Assembly: GCF_037969725.1 (NCBI RefSeq) | Contig: NZ_CP150203.1 | Span: 3,054,001 to 3,118,000 of the forward strand | Direction of reading: 5' to 3' | Length of the DNA: 64,000 nucleotides | Origin: Paenibacillus sp. FSL W8-0426 | GTDB taxonomy: Bacteria > Bacillota > Bacilli > Paenibacillales > Paenibacillaceae | Shown here: in pieces, positions 17,014 to 26,031 of the stretch | Numbering within the stretch: the first letter of the stretch is position 1 | Layout of the letters: each line of letters begins with the position of its first letter | The notes under the pieces: model-generated | Databases searched by the model: none | What the model was told of the DNA's origin: nothing | What the model saw: the letters and a program-made list of their open reading frames with translations, nothing else | Made by a program: the position numbers and the translations under genes

Positions 17014-17053
17014 AAAAAAGCCGGACACGCCTGTTGCAGGCGGGACCAGCTTC
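17014..17053 (-). terminator. Terminator of metE
   Basis: On the minus strand: AGCTGG, CGCCTG, loop CAA, CAGGCG, CCGGCT, then T7; an interrupted stem 70-110 nt past the metE stop. Confidence 0.8.
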
Positions 17054-17125
17054 TGAGGAATACGCGATAAAAGCAGCGCATGTGAATCAAACGGTTATTA
17101 CATGTTCGTGTACTTCATCATGGTC

Positions 17126-19423
17126 TTAATTTGCAGCAGTGGTTGAAACGTACTTGGCACGGGCAATTTTAGTGGCATCGACCATGTTGCGCAGGGAAGC
17201 GATCGTTTCTTCCTGTCCCCGGGTTTTTAAGCCGCAATCCGGATTGATCCAGAACAGCTTCGGATCGAGCACCCGCAAGGCACGGTCGATCATGGTGCTC
17301 ATTTCCTCGACGTTTGGAACGCGCGGACTATGGATATCATAGACCCCGAGACCGATGCCCAGTTTGTATGTGTTCAGCTCAAAGCTGTGAATCAGCTCGC
17401 CATGGCTGCGGGACGTTTCGATCGAGATGACGTCGGCATCCATCGCTTCGATCGAGTCGATCATGTCATGGAATTCGCAATAGCACATATGCGTATGGAT
17501 TTGCGTTGTTTCCTGCACGGTACACGTCGTGATTCGGAATGCTTTGACCGCCCAATCCAGGTAATTCGCCTGCTCCGCTTCCTTAAGCGGCAAACCTTCG
17601 CGAACTGCGGGTTCATCGACCTGAATCATGCCAATGCCTGCCTGTTCTAAAGCTTCGACTTCTTGTCTAAGCGCGTAAGCCAGTTGATAAGCGATCTGCT
17701 CACGCGGGATATCGTCGCGCACGAACGACCAGTTCATGATGGTGATCGGTCCGGTCAGCATGCCTTTGACCGGGCGATCGGTTCGGGATTGGGCGTATTT
17801 GGTTTCTTCAACGGTCATTTCTCCGATAAAGGCGACATCACCATAGATCACAGGCGGTTTTACGCAACGGGAACCATACGACTGGACCCAGCCGAATTGC
17901 GTAAACGCAAAGCCGGCCAGTTTTTCACCGAAAAATTCAACCATGTCGGTACGTTCGAACTCCCCGTGTACGAGTACATCCAGCCCGATATTTTCCTGAA
18001 TTTCAATCCAAGCATCGATCTGTTTCCGGATAAAGTCGGCATATCGTTCATCACTGAGCTCGCGTTTGCGCCACGATTGGCGTGCTTTCCGCACTTCGGC
18101 GGATTGAGGGAAGCTGCCGATCGTCGTCGTTGGGAAAAGAGGCAACTGCCATTTGGCTTGCTGCAAGGCGTAACGTTCCGCAAAAGGAAGGGAACGCTTC
18201 GGCTCTTGCTTACTCAATGCAGCCACCGCCTGATGAACGGCAGCCCGATTCCGCTCTGCCGATTGCTGAAGAGCCTGAAGGGCTTGCTCTGCATCATGCA
18301 ATTCGGTTTCGATCTCTGCTTTCCCGGAAGACAGGGCTTTGGTCAACAGAACGATTTCATGGAGCTTCTCATCGGCAAAAGCGAGCGCGTTGTTCAACTC
18401 GGACGGAAGCTTCGTCTCTCGCTCCGTAGTAACCGGCACATGAAGCAGGCTGCAAGAGGACTGCACGATGATGCGTTCCGACGGCACGATTTTGGCCAAA
18501 GACTCCAGCAACAGCAGCTTGTCCTGAAGGGAAGCCTTCCAGATTCCACGCCCATCGATGACGCCTGCACCGAGCACCTTGTCTGCCGGGAAACCGGACG
18601 TTTGGATGGACTTCAGATTGCCGGAAAGTCCATGAACGAAATCAAGACCGATGCCTTGTACGGGCAATGCCACGATGTCGTCATAATGTTCCACCGATTC
18701 AAAGTAGGTTTGCAGCATGATGTTCAGGCCTGGTGCCGCTGTGGCAAATGTCTTGTAGATTTTGTTGAGCCGGCTGATATCCGCTGTATCCAAGGAAGTG
18801 ACCAGAATCGGTTCATCGATTTGAACCCACTGAACGCCTTCGTCCGCAAGCTCTTTAAGAAGCTGCGAATAGAGTGGAAGGAGGCGATCGAGCCAAGCAT
18901 CGGTTTCGGATTTGTCGTACCCTTTGGACAATTTCAGGAAAGTCAGCGGACCAACAATCACGGGTTTGCCTTCAATCCCCAGCTGTGCTTTGGCTTCGCG
19001 GTAAGCGACCAGCGGTCTGTTCTCGGTGAGCGCCGGTTCGGCGCCATCCAGCTCGGGAACGATATAGTGATAGTTGGTGTTGAACCATTTTGTCATTTCG
19101 CTGGCTGCCGCATCTTTCGTACCGCGGGCAATGCCGTAATAAACGGATAACGGAACGGCGCCGCCGTCGTAAGAAAAGCGTTTCGGAACGATGCCAAACA
19201 TGACGGCCGTATCCAACATGTGATCGTAGAAACTGAAATCATTCACGGGAATGAGATCGACGCCTTTGGCCTGCTGTTTGCGCAAATGGTCTAAACGAAT
19301 GTCTTGCAGCCGCTGCAAAAATTCCGTTTCTTCCAGTTTTCCCGCCCAAAAGGCTTCCAATGCTTTTTTCCATTCACGGTCCGCGCCGATTCGCGGATAT
19401 CCCAATACACTGCTCTTCGTCAT
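17126..19423 (-). CDS. metE: Cobalamin-independent methionine synthase
   Basis: 765 residues, full length for MetE. It transfers the methyl group of 5-methyltetrahydropteroyl-triglutamate to homocysteine, the last step of methionine synthesis, in the cytosol. The N-terminal folate-binding half starts [10 protein letters not shown]; the C-terminal catalytic half has the zinc ligands His and Cys in H-M-C-Y-C-E-F (about residues 644-648), Glu in [10 protein letters not shown] and Cys in N-P-D-C-G-L-K-T-R (about 729). I find no SAM (S-box) riboswitch or T-box in the 390 bp upstream; a palindrome over the promoter suggests protein control. Stand-alone gene with its own terminator. Confidence 0.97.
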   Translation of the reverse strand: MTKSSVLGYPRIGADREWKKALEAFWAGKLEETEFLQRLQDIRLDHLRKQQAKGVDLIPVNDFSFYDHMLDTAVMFGIVPKRFSYDGGAVPLSVYYGIARGTKDAAASEMTKWFNTNYHYIVPELDGAEPALTENRPLVAYREAKAQLGIEGKPVIVGPLTFLKLSKGYDKSETDAWLDRLLPLYSQLLKELADEGVQWVQIDEPILVTSLDTADISRLNKIYKTFATAAPGLNIMLQTYFESVEHYDDIVALPVQGIGLDFVHGLSGNLKSIQTSGFPADKVLGAGVIDGRGIWKASLQDKLLLLESLAKIVPSERIIVQSSCSLLHVPVTTERETKLPSELNNALAFADEKLHEIVLLTKALSSGKAEIETELHDAEQALQALQQSAERNRAAVHQAVAALSKQEPKRSLPFAERYALQQAKWQLPLFPTTTIGSFPQSAEVRKARQSWRKRELSDERYADFIRKQIDAWIEIQENIGLDVLVHGEFERTDMVEFFGEKLAGFAFTQFGWVQSYGSRCVKPPVIYGDVAFIGEMTVEETKYAQSRTDRPVKGMLTGPITIMNWSFVRDDIPREQIAYQLAYALRQEVEALEQAGIGMIQVDEPAVREGLPLKEAEQANYLDWAVKAFRITTCTVQETTQIHTHMCYCEFHDMIDSIEAMDADVISIETSRSHGELIHSFELNTYKLGIGLGVYDIHSPRVPNVEEMSTMIDRALRVLDPKLFWINPDCGLKTRGQEETIASLRNMVDATKIARAKYVSTTAAN

Positions 19424-19496
19424 TGCTCATAACCCCTCTACAAATGTGTTACAGAAAAGGTATCATAGAATGCCCGGCACCATGTAATTCCAGAAA

Positions 19497-19526
19497 ATTA
19501 TATCTAGCTATAGCTAAAAGCTATAG
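19497..19526 (-). promoter_or_regulatory. metE promoter with perfect 8-bp dyad
   Basis: On the minus strand TATAAT lies at 19497-19502. CTATAGCT-AAA-AGCTATAG (19508-19526), a perfect inverted repeat, covers the spacer and the expected -35 zone, about 80 nt upstream of the metE ATG. A site for a repressor or activator is likely; which protein is unknown. Confidence 0.5.
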
Positions 19527-19644
19527 TGGGAATGACGATGACTGCATGGAGCGAACCTGAAGAAGCTTCGGAAATGTACGGGAGATCGGCATCACGAATG
19601 GACCAATGGTTGTGGGGCATAATAGTCATCGAAATAGAGGGGGG

Positions 19645-19690
19645 ATTACGATATTAAGTTACTATTCATTTAATTAGTAACTTTCGTAAT
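19645..19690. promoter_or_regulatory. Extended inverted repeat upstream of the SDR gene
   Basis: Inner arms AAGTTACTA (19656-19664) and TAGTAACTT (19675-19683) with a 10-nt spacer, outer arms ATTACG (19645-19650) and CGTAAT (19685-19690); another AAGTTA follows. It resembles TTACTA/TAGTAA operators of MarR/HxlR-type regulators. It lies between the divergent metE and SDR genes; no regulator gene is adjacent. Confidence 0.45.
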
Positions 19691-19811
19691 TAAGTTATGG
19701 GGATACGATCAATGTTTCAAATCTAAGACGGAACGGTTACATATTCCAAGCGTTTATTTTGTGTATAGTAGCTTGATTTTCGTCAAAATCGTTTATACTG
19801 GAGGAATCAAC

Positions 19812-20555
19812 ATGACGGATCTTAAAGACAAGGTTGCCATTATTACGGGCGGGGCTTCCGGTATAGGTTTGGCAACGGTAAAAGCTTTTCTGGACAAAGG
19901 CGCGAAAGTCGTGATCGCCGATTACAATGAGGAGCACGGAAAAAGCGTGGAACAAGAACTGAAACAGACCTATAAAGATGTTGTTTTTATCAAAACGAAT
20001 GTAGCCGATGAGAAACAAGTCGAAAACTTGGTGGCAGAAACAGTTAAACAATTCGGAAAATTGGACGTGATGTTTAACAATGCCGGCGTTGGCGTGCAGA
20101 AACCTTCGCATGAATTGACGGACGAAGAATACAAACGTGTCATTTCCATCAACCAAGACGGCGTATTCTACGGTTCAAAATATGCCATCCGCGAAATGCT
20201 GAAAACAGGTGGAGGTTCTGTCATCAGCACGTCTTCGATTCTTGGTTCCGTGGGTGAACCCACGTCCATGCCTTATGCAGCAAGTAAAGGTGCCGTCAAC
20301 CAGATCACCAAATCGCTTGCTCTGGAATATGCGGATCGTAACATCCGCGTTAATGCCGTAGCTCCCGGATTCGTCGAGAGCGGCATGGTCAACAAAGAGG
20401 CACTGGGAGAATTCTACGACGGTTTGGTCGCGAAACATCCGCTGGGCCGCTTGGGCAGACCGGAAGAGATTGCTCATGCCGTCGTATTCCTGGCTGAAAA
20501 TGATTTTGTTACAGGAACAACCGTGTTAGTGGACGGCGGATATCTGGCCCAATAA
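19812..20555 (+). CDS. Short-chain dehydrogenase/reductase
   Basis: 247 residues from ATG 19812 (GGAGGAATCAAC upstream; an earlier ATG at 19761 lacks a site). Classical SDR: cofactor motif T12-G-G-A-S-G-I-G, N-N-A-G at 89-92, catalytic Ser near 141, Tyr155 and Lys159 (Y-A-A-S-K), and the closing G-T-T-V-L-V-D-G-G-Y. An Asp in V-V-I-A-D-Y after the second strand favours NAD over NADP. Substrate cannot be told. A dyad GATTTT-cgtc-AAAATC (19775-19790) lies 20-40 nt before the start and another larger inverted repeat further up, so regulation by a repressor is likely. Own terminator. Confidence 0.92.
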   Translation: MTDLKDKVAIITGGASGIGLATVKAFLDKGAKVVIADYNEEHGKSVEQELKQTYKDVVFIKTNVADEKQVENLVAETVKQFGKLDVMFNNAGVGVQKPSHELTDEEYKRVISINQDGVFYGSKYAIREMLKTGGGSVISTSSILGSVGEPTSMPYAASKGAVNQITKSLALEYADRNIRVNAVAPGFVESGMVNKEALGEFYDGLVAKHPLGRLGRPEEIAHAVVFLAENDFVTGTTVLVDGGYLAQ

Positions 20556-20582
20556 CTACCCGATCTATAGCATTTGAAGCCG

Positions 20583-20625
20583 AAAAGCGGTACAAACCTG
20601 AAAATGGTTTGTGCTGCTTTTTTTG
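20583..20625 (+). terminator. Terminator of the SDR gene
   Basis: AAGCGGTACAAACC, loop, GGTTTGTGCTGCTT, then a T-run; stem with a few non-canonical pairs. Confidence 0.8.
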
Positions 20626-20807
20626 TTTGTTTTGGCAATGCCTCCATTCTTGATGGGAAGTTCTGTCAGTATAGCATGCTTGATTGGTATAAAAAGGGCT
20701 TTGGATCTTTGAATAATTCTCTCCTAGATGTATAGGCTGCTCCTGTGCTATGTTGTATGGTGCAGGAGGACGCCTGCTTATCGATGATGAGAAGCGAGGG
20801 ACCATTC

Positions 20808-21236
20808 ATGTATAAACAAAAGACGAAACAAACCGATTGCAGTGTCGTTGAATTCATCGAAAGCGTGGACAACCCGAAAAAACGGGAGGATGCCTATCGA
20901 TTGCTGGATATATTCACGAAGGCTACGGGAGATGAAGCCAAGATGTGGGGCCCGACCATCATCGGATTCGGAGCGTATCATTACAAGTATGAATCCGGCC
21001 ATGAAGGCCATGCGCCGCTGGTGGGATTCTCCCCAAGAAAAGCAAAAATCAGCTTGTATTTTGCGACAGGAGACCCGCAGCGGGAACATCTTTTGAAAGA
21101 TTTCGGCAAACATACGACAGGAAAAGCATGCGTCTACATTAACAAGGTGGACGATATTAACGTCGGGATATTGGAAGCTTTAATCCAACAGTCGGTCCGC
21201 TTTTTGAAGGAAAGGTACCCCGCCGGCCCGGCTTGA
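20808..21236 (+). CDS. DUF1801 domain protein
   Basis: 142 residues from ATG 20808 (CGAGGG 7 nt upstream). The core M-W-G-P-T-I-I-G-F-G-A-Y-H-Y-K-Y followed by P-L-V-G-F-S-P-R-K-A-K-I-S-L-Y is the DUF1801 (YdhG/YdeI-like) fold; members have been called iron chaperones by analogy with frataxin-like proteins, but the function here is unproven. Single gene between the SDR and a WYL regulator; a second DUF1801 gene lies at 62.6 kb. Confidence 0.8.
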   Translation: MYKQKTKQTDCSVVEFIESVDNPKKREDAYRLLDIFTKATGDEAKMWGPTIIGFGAYHYKYESGHEGHAPLVGFSPRKAKISLYFATGDPQREHLLKDFGKHTTGKACVYINKVDDINVGILEALIQQSVRFLKERYPAGPA

Positions 21237-21318
21237 GGCAAGATAACGTAAAAGCAGGAAAGCATCCGTGATGTACTAACATCTAACTATATGAAAAAAG
21301 AATGAGGCGGGAATGTCT

Positions 21319-22236
21319 ATGAAGTTGGAACGATTGATCTCCATCATTTATAAGTTGATCAATCATGAAGTGATATCGGCTTCCACATTAGCCCAAGAGT
21401 TTCAAGTCTCGCAAAGAACGATCTATCGGGATATTGACGTGATCTGCGCTGCCGGTTTCCCGGTTGTATCGCACCAGGGAACCAAGGGCGGGTACGGCAT
21501 GATGGAGGGCTACAAAATGGATAAAAGCCTGCTCGGATCGTATGACGTGAGTACCTTGATCACCGTGCTCCAAAGTCTGTCCACCGTGTTTGACGACGAG
21601 CGTGCGCAGGGAACCATCGAACGGTTGCAAACGATCGGGCCTGAACATCGGACGCCGAATGTATCGGTCGATTTGGAAACCCGCAGGACGGCACCCGAAG
21701 CACTTGAGCTTTTGCGTAAAGCCATAACGAATCGAAGCGTCGTTCGCTTTGACTATATCAATGCCAACAATGAACGTACGCTTCGCGAATTGGAACCGAT
21801 GAGGCTTCATTATAAATATCGAAATTGGTACATTTACGGATTTTGCCGGACTCGGGACGACTGCCGGGAATTTCGGTTATCCAGGTTGATGAACTTGGTT
21901 CTGACTCAAGAAACTTTTCAACCGCATGAGGAGCAGCCGGAAGAAACAAGGGGATCGACCCAAGCATGGCAAGGCGAGTTGGAGGATGTTGTGATTCGCG
22001 TAGGACCTGAAGCTTTGGCGGAAGCGTTGGATCAATTTCATCACATGCACAAGCAATTTCATGCCGACGGCAGCATGACGATGCGAATTCCCGTGTATAA
22101 ACCGTTGGAAGCGAAGTGGCTTTGGTTCATTCTGCTCGGATTCGGCAGCAGGGCAGAGGTGCTTGAACCCTATGAATTGCGGGGCATCTTAAAAAAACAA
22201 CTTCAAAATACGCTCCAACTTTATGAAGAAGGCTGA
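21319..22236 (+). CDS. WYL-domain transcriptional regulator (YafY-type)
   Basis: 305 residues from ATG 21319 (M-K-L-E-R-L-I-S-I-I), with GAGGCGG about 8 nt upstream; ATG 21313 is too close to it. N-terminal winged helix (L-A-Q-E-F-Q-V-S-Q-R-T-I-Y-R-D-I-D), a WYL domain at about 140-215 (Y-K-Y-R-N-W-Y-I-Y-G-F-C-R) and the WCX-like C-terminal extension. WYL proteins sense nucleotides or other small ligands. The DinB-family gene 84 nt downstream, in the same direction, may be its target or partner. Confidence 0.88.
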   Translation: MKLERLISIIYKLINHEVISASTLAQEFQVSQRTIYRDIDVICAAGFPVVSHQGTKGGYGMMEGYKMDKSLLGSYDVSTLITVLQSLSTVFDDERAQGTIERLQTIGPEHRTPNVSVDLETRRTAPEALELLRKAITNRSVVRFDYINANNERTLRELEPMRLHYKYRNWYIYGFCRTRDDCREFRLSRLMNLVLTQETFQPHEEQPEETRGSTQAWQGELEDVVIRVGPEALAEALDQFHHMHKQFHADGSMTMRIPVYKPLEAKWLWFILLGFGSRAEVLEPYELRGILKKQLQNTLQLYEEG

Positions 22237-22319
22237 CACGCTGTTGTCAAACTTCTTTTTTTATAATCATGTTCAGAAACGTAAACAAAATCATTGCTAA
22301 TTCAAAGGAGACGCTACGA

Positions 22320-22826
22320 ATGACAAATCATGCAACGGAAATGTATCATTACCATGTTTGGGCGAACCAAACGATCTTAGGGAGAATTGGCGAGCTGCCA
22401 TCCTCGGTGCTGCATCAGGAAGTGAACAGCTCGTACCCCACGATCGCCCATGCCCTCAGCCATATTTATGCGGTGGATACGATGTGGTACAAGGTATTGT
22501 CAGGAATGGGCATGCAAGAGGCGCTCCAGGAAGGTATGCCGCTAAACGCTCAGATTTTGCCGTCCATCGAAGAATATACCCAGGCTTTTGCCGAGTTGGC
22601 GGAACGATTGAAGCAATGGCTCCAAGGCCAAAACGATTTGGAACAAACCATTTTGCTCGATAATCCGTTTGCAGGCATCCGCGAAACGCGTCTATCGGAA
22701 ATGGTGCTGCACCTTGTTAATCATGGGACTTACCATAGGGGGAACATATCCACAATGCTGCGTCAGTTGGGTCATGCTTCAACGATGAATGACTATGCTT
22801 TGTATTGGTATCAAGGCTTGGCGTGA
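22320..22826 (+). CDS. DinB-family protein
   Basis: 168 residues from ATG 22320 with AAAGGAG 9 nt upstream. Four-helix-bundle DinB/YfiT-type protein with the metal-binding triad His48 (L-S-H-I-Y), His135 and His139 (N-H-G-T-Y-H-R-G). Some family members are bacillithiol or mycothiol S-transferases; with bshB2 in the same window a thiol-transferase role is possible but not shown. Follows the WYL regulator without a clear terminator between. Confidence 0.88.
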   Translation: MTNHATEMYHYHVWANQTILGRIGELPSSVLHQEVNSSYPTIAHALSHIYAVDTMWYKVLSGMGMQEALQEGMPLNAQILPSIEEYTQAFAELAERLKQWLQGQNDLEQTILLDNPFAGIRETRLSEMVLHLVNHGTYHRGNISTMLRQLGHASTMNDYALYWYQGLA

Positions 22827-23021
22827 ATCCATTTAACTCGAAGGGAGCGATAATCAACACGATCCAAAGCTATAAAAGCCAGCCAAAAAATATACACTAG
22901 CCGATTGGACAATTTCATTGCGAACACGAGAGAAAACATCATGTATGGTCAGTGGAATGATCAGGGTCGTTTGTTGGATTATTAGCAGTTGATATTACTC
23001 GGATCGTGAAAATTAACCCAG
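22827..23021. other. Intergenic stretch without recognisable gene
   Basis: Between the DinB gene and its terminator; only very short frames and no repeat-family copy or RNA motif that I can identify. Confidence 0.5.
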
Positions 23022-23048
23022 GAAGTCGCCACAATGGCGGCTTTTTTG
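23022..23048 (+). terminator. Terminator downstream of the DinB gene
   Basis: AAGTCGCC, loop, GGCGGCTTTTTT, located about 195 nt past the DinB stop. Confidence 0.8.
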
Positions 23049-23153
23049 GCCTTTTGGAACAATTATGCTGTCATCTGTTTCAGATTCATTTAAGAAAAGT
23101 TTTTTAAGATGAATTTCAATAAACAGATTAAAAAGCAAAGAGGTGGATGAATC

Positions 23154-24926
23154 ATGACAGTAAACAAATGGACCAAGTTGGTCGGGGTGGCGATATTATG
23201 TTCATCCATGTTGGCAGCATGCAGTTCGGGCAGCCAAGGAACTGCAAGCGAAACTGGCACAACCAATGAAGCGAGTACAGATAATCAAAGTACATCTGAC
23301 GGAACTGCGCAAACAGCTTCATATGCGGAGGAGATCGATAAAACAAAGATCATGTCCATCTCCATCGACGCAGATGAAGATGCATGGCAGCAAATGCTCG
23401 ACAATGCCACGAATGAAGAGTACATTTCTGCAGACATCACGATTAACGGAACAACGATCAAAAATGTCGGTATCCGTCCAAAGGGTAACTCCAGCCTTAG
23501 ACAAGTGGCGTCAGACGATACGACGGACCGTTACAGTTTTAAAATTAAGTTCGACGAATTCGTTGAGGATCAAACGTGGGAAGGGCTTGACAAACTTGTC
23601 GTTAACAATATGATTTCGGACAGCAGCTATATGAAAGAATATTTGAGCTACGACATCATGAGTTATATCGGCGTGGATGCACCATTGTTCTCGTTCGCCA
23701 ACATTAGCGTTAACGGGAACACTTGGGGACTGTATCTGGCAGTCGAAGACATCGATGGATCATATAAGGCTCGTGCCAAAAATGATGAAGGCGAAATATA
23801 CAAGCCGAACAATGATGATAATGATATGGGCGGAGGCGGCATGGGTCAACCAGGAGGTAACCCGCCAACTCCAAACGAAACAACGTCTGACGGCGATCAA
23901 CAGACGGATCAAGCACGGGCGGCTGGTATGGAACCGCCCGATGGTGCTGAATTTCCGGATATGTATGGGAAGCAAAGCGGATATGGCGAGAATGGTTGGC
24001 CGCAAGGTGGCATGGGGGGAAACCGTGGCCGCGGAGGCGGCATGAACGGCGGAGGCAACGGCGTTTCGCTGGAATACACCGATGATGAAATCTCCAGTTA
24101 TTCTGCGATCTTCGACAATGCCAAGACGAAGACAACGGAAGAGGATGAACAGCGCGTTATTGAAGCGCTCAAAAACTTGAGCACAGGCACGGATCTGGAG
24201 AAGTACGTGGATGTGGATGCCGTACTGAAATATTTTGCGGCGCATACGGTCGTCGTAAATATGGACAGCTATACGTCCAGTATGGGACATAACTATTATT
24301 TGTATGAAAATGACGGTAAAATCAGCATGCTGCCATGGGATTACAATATGGCGTTCGGTGGCTTCCAGTCGGGCAGCGCGTCCGATGTCGTCAATCAGCC
24401 GATCGACACGCCGGTGTCCGGCGTCAGCATGGAAGAACGGCCGATCCTGAGCAAACTGTTAGAGGTGCCGGAGTATAAGGAGAAGTATCATGAATACTTG
24501 CAACAAATCATGGACGGCTACTTCGCAGATGGGAAATTTGAGGAGAAAGTGCAAAGTTTGAACGACCTGATCGCAGAATCCGTGAAGGCAGATTCTACGG
24601 CGTTCGTAACGTATGACAAATACGAAGAAGCTGTAGCGGAATTGTCCAAACTGGGCACATTGCGTGCGCAAAGCATCCAAGGCCAACTGGACGGAGATAT
24701 CCCTGCCACGACTCAGGAGCAGCAAGCGAATTCGAACTCCCTGATTGACACTTCATCCATCGACTTGTCCAAATTGAGTGATGGCATGGGAGGTGGAGGA
24801 CGAGGATTTGGCGGCGGCCAGCGTAAGGATCAAACTGAACAATCCACCGACACCAGCACGAGTACCAGTACCAGTACCAGTACCAGTACCAGTAACAACA
24901 GCAGCACTGGCAAGGAATCTAAATAA
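23154..24926 (+). CDS. CotH-family kinase-like lipoprotein
   Basis: 590 residues. Lipoprotein signal with L-A-A-C23, then a Ser/Thr/Gly-rich linker to about residue 58. The CotH domain follows: K-G-N-S-S at 110-114 (R-P-K-G-N-S-S, nucleotide-binding region), L-Y-L-A-V-E-D-I-D near 200, and L-P-W-D396-Y-N-M-A-F-G with the catalytic metal-binding Asp. B. subtilis CotH is an atypical protein kinase of spore coat proteins; lipid-anchored relatives like this one act outside the cell on unknown targets. A Gly/Met/Pro/Asn-rich insertion (about 223-300) interrupts the kinase core and the tail carries a Gly-rich run and a Thr-Ser repeat. Monocistronic, with a terminator. Confidence 0.88.
   Translation: MTVNKWTKLVGVAILCSSMLAACSSGSQGTASETGTTNEASTDNQSTSDGTAQTASYAEEIDKTKIMSISIDADEDAWQQMLDNATNEEYISADITINGTTIKNVGIRPKGNSSLRQVASDDTTDRYSFKIKFDEFVEDQTWEGLDKLVVNNMISDSSYMKEYLSYDIMSYIGVDAPLFSFANISVNGNTWGLYLAVEDIDGSYKARAKNDEGEIYKPNNDDNDMGGGGMGQPGGNPPTPNETTSDGDQQTDQARAAGMEPPDGAEFPDMYGKQSGYGENGWPQGGMGGNRGRGGGMNGGGNGVSLEYTDDEISSYSAIFDNAKTKTTEEDEQRVIEALKNLSTGTDLEKYVDVDAVLKYFAAHTVVVNMDSYTSSMGHNYYLYENDGKISMLPWDYNMAFGGFQSGSASDVVNQPIDTPVSGVSMEERPILSKLLEVPEYKEKYHEYLQQIMDGYFADGKFEEKVQSLNDLIAESVKADSTAFVTYDKYEEAVAELSKLGTLRAQSIQGQLDGDIPATTQEQQANSNSLIDTSSIDLSKLSDGMGGGGRGFGGGQRKDQTEQSTDTSTSTSTSTSTSTSNNSSTGKESK
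24861..24896 (+). repeat. AGTACC hexanucleotide microsatellite in the CotH gene
   Basis: Five perfect AGTACC units plus one imperfect (AGTAAC), encoding alternating Ser-Thr in the C-terminal linker. Unit length is a multiple of three, so slippage changes linker length without frameshift. Confidence 0.9.
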
Positions 24927-25004
24927 TTTAGCGAAAACATATTCACGCAATCCATGTGCAGTACGATGCTAAATGAAACAGAGTATGTTGCAATACGAAA
25001 TGTC

Positions 25005-25038
25005 AAAGAGGTCCATGCCGAAAGGCACAGACCTCTTT
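25005..25038. terminator. Terminator after the CotH gene
   Basis: AAAGAGGTC, TGCC, loop GAAA, GGCA, GACCTCTTT: paired arms with a small internal mismatch, T-rich on the plus side. Confidence 0.8.
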
Positions 25039-25060
25039 GTTGCGTTTATATAAATTGAAA

Positions 25061-25185
25061 TATATAAACTGCAAAAAACATACACACGTTAACGGAGAGG
25101 CAGAACCAATCTGGGGATAACAGCGATCGGAAGATGGTACTGCACTCGCAGTGCCCTTGTGTGAATGATTAATGCGGTTTATATA
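25061..25185 (-). repeat. Intergenic repeat, copy B (no centre, 125 bp)
   Basis: Read on the minus strand it runs TATATAAACCGC ... TGCGAGTGCAGTACC ... TTATCCCCAGATTGG ... CTCTCCGTTAACGTG ... TGCAGTTTATATA. The hairpin centre present in copies A and C is absent. Lies between convergent CotH and ABC-permease genes. Confidence 0.85.
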
Positions 25186-25199
25186 GCCAACCACATGAG

Positions 25200-26030
25200 T
25201 TAACCTTTCACCGCACCGGCAGTAAGGCCGCTGACGATATATTTCTGGCCGAACAAATAAAGAATGAACACGGGCAGCGACGTCAGCACGAGGTTGGCGA
25301 AAATCAAGTTCCAGTCCCGGCTGTACTTGCCGTAAAAGTTGTAGATGGAAAGCGGCATCGTCCAGGTGGAGCTATCCGTCAGGAAATAAACCGGTATCGT
25401 GATATCGTTCCACACGGACATGAACACCATGATCGCAACGGTGGCGTTAACAGGCAGGATCAGCGGCGTGACGATTTTGAAAAAGACCCCGAAGACGCTC
25501 GCCCCTTCCAAAAAAGCCACTTCGTCCAGCGCTTTCGGAATCGTTTTGATGAAACCGCTGTACAGGAACACGCTGAATGCCGTATTCAGCGCGGCATAGA
25601 TCAGAATGACGCTGGTGATGCTGCCGTAAAATCCAAGTCCTTGCACGACGCGAATCGTCGTGATGATGGACATCGGGGCGATCAATCCCATAAAGAAATA
25701 CATATAGATCGCGCCGGAAACCTTCGTTTCCCTGCGTGCCAAAATGAACGATGCTGCCGAAGAGGCAACGATGTTAATGATGGACGAGATCCCCGTAATC
25801 CAGATGCTGTTCAAGAAAGCGCGGGATAATCCGCCTTCTTGAAATACTTTAACGTAGTTCGAGAACTGCCACTCTTTCGGGAAACTGAGCGAGAAGCTGA
25901 GCACTTCGGCACTCGTTTTGAACGAACCGGAAATCAGGATGATCAGTGGCAAAAGAATAAGCAGTGAAGCGAGAATCAGTATGCCCTCCACAATATAATT
26001 GCGAATGGCGAGTTTGCGTGTGTATCCCAT
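25200..26030 (-). CDS. CUT1 sugar ABC transporter permease (MalG-type)
   Basis: 276 residues with six predicted membrane segments; the EAA loop reads E-V-A-F-L-E-G-A-S-V-F-G-V-F-F-K-I-V-T-P-L, where the protein contacts the ATPase. It imports a mono- or oligosaccharide together with the MalF-type permease one nt upstream and the binding protein before it. No ATPase gene is in the cluster; Bacillota CUT1 systems usually share an MsmX-type ATPase encoded elsewhere. Last gene of the operon. Substrate not identified. Confidence 0.92.
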   Translation of the reverse strand: MGYTRKLAIRNYIVEGILILASLLILLPLIILISGSFKTSAEVLSFSLSFPKEWQFSNYVKVFQEGGLSRAFLNSIWITGISSIINIVASSAASFILARRETKVSGAIYMYFFMGLIAPMSIITTIRVVQGLGFYGSITSVILIYAALNTAFSVFLYSGFIKTIPKALDEVAFLEGASVFGVFFKIVTPLILPVNATVAIMVFMSVWNDITIPVYFLTDSSTWTMPLSIYNFYGKYSRDWNLIFANLVLTSLPVFILYLFGQKYIVSGLTAGAVKG

Positions 26031-26031
26031 G

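Noticed and set aside
17663..19150. A 495-codon open frame on the plus strand opposite metE
   Set aside because: It lies entirely within metE, has no ribosome site, and its translation resembles no family; it mirrors the codon pattern of the real gene.
19424..19811. SAM (S-box) riboswitch or T-box leader for metE
   Set aside because: None of the conserved S-box or T-box sequence blocks is present on the minus strand.
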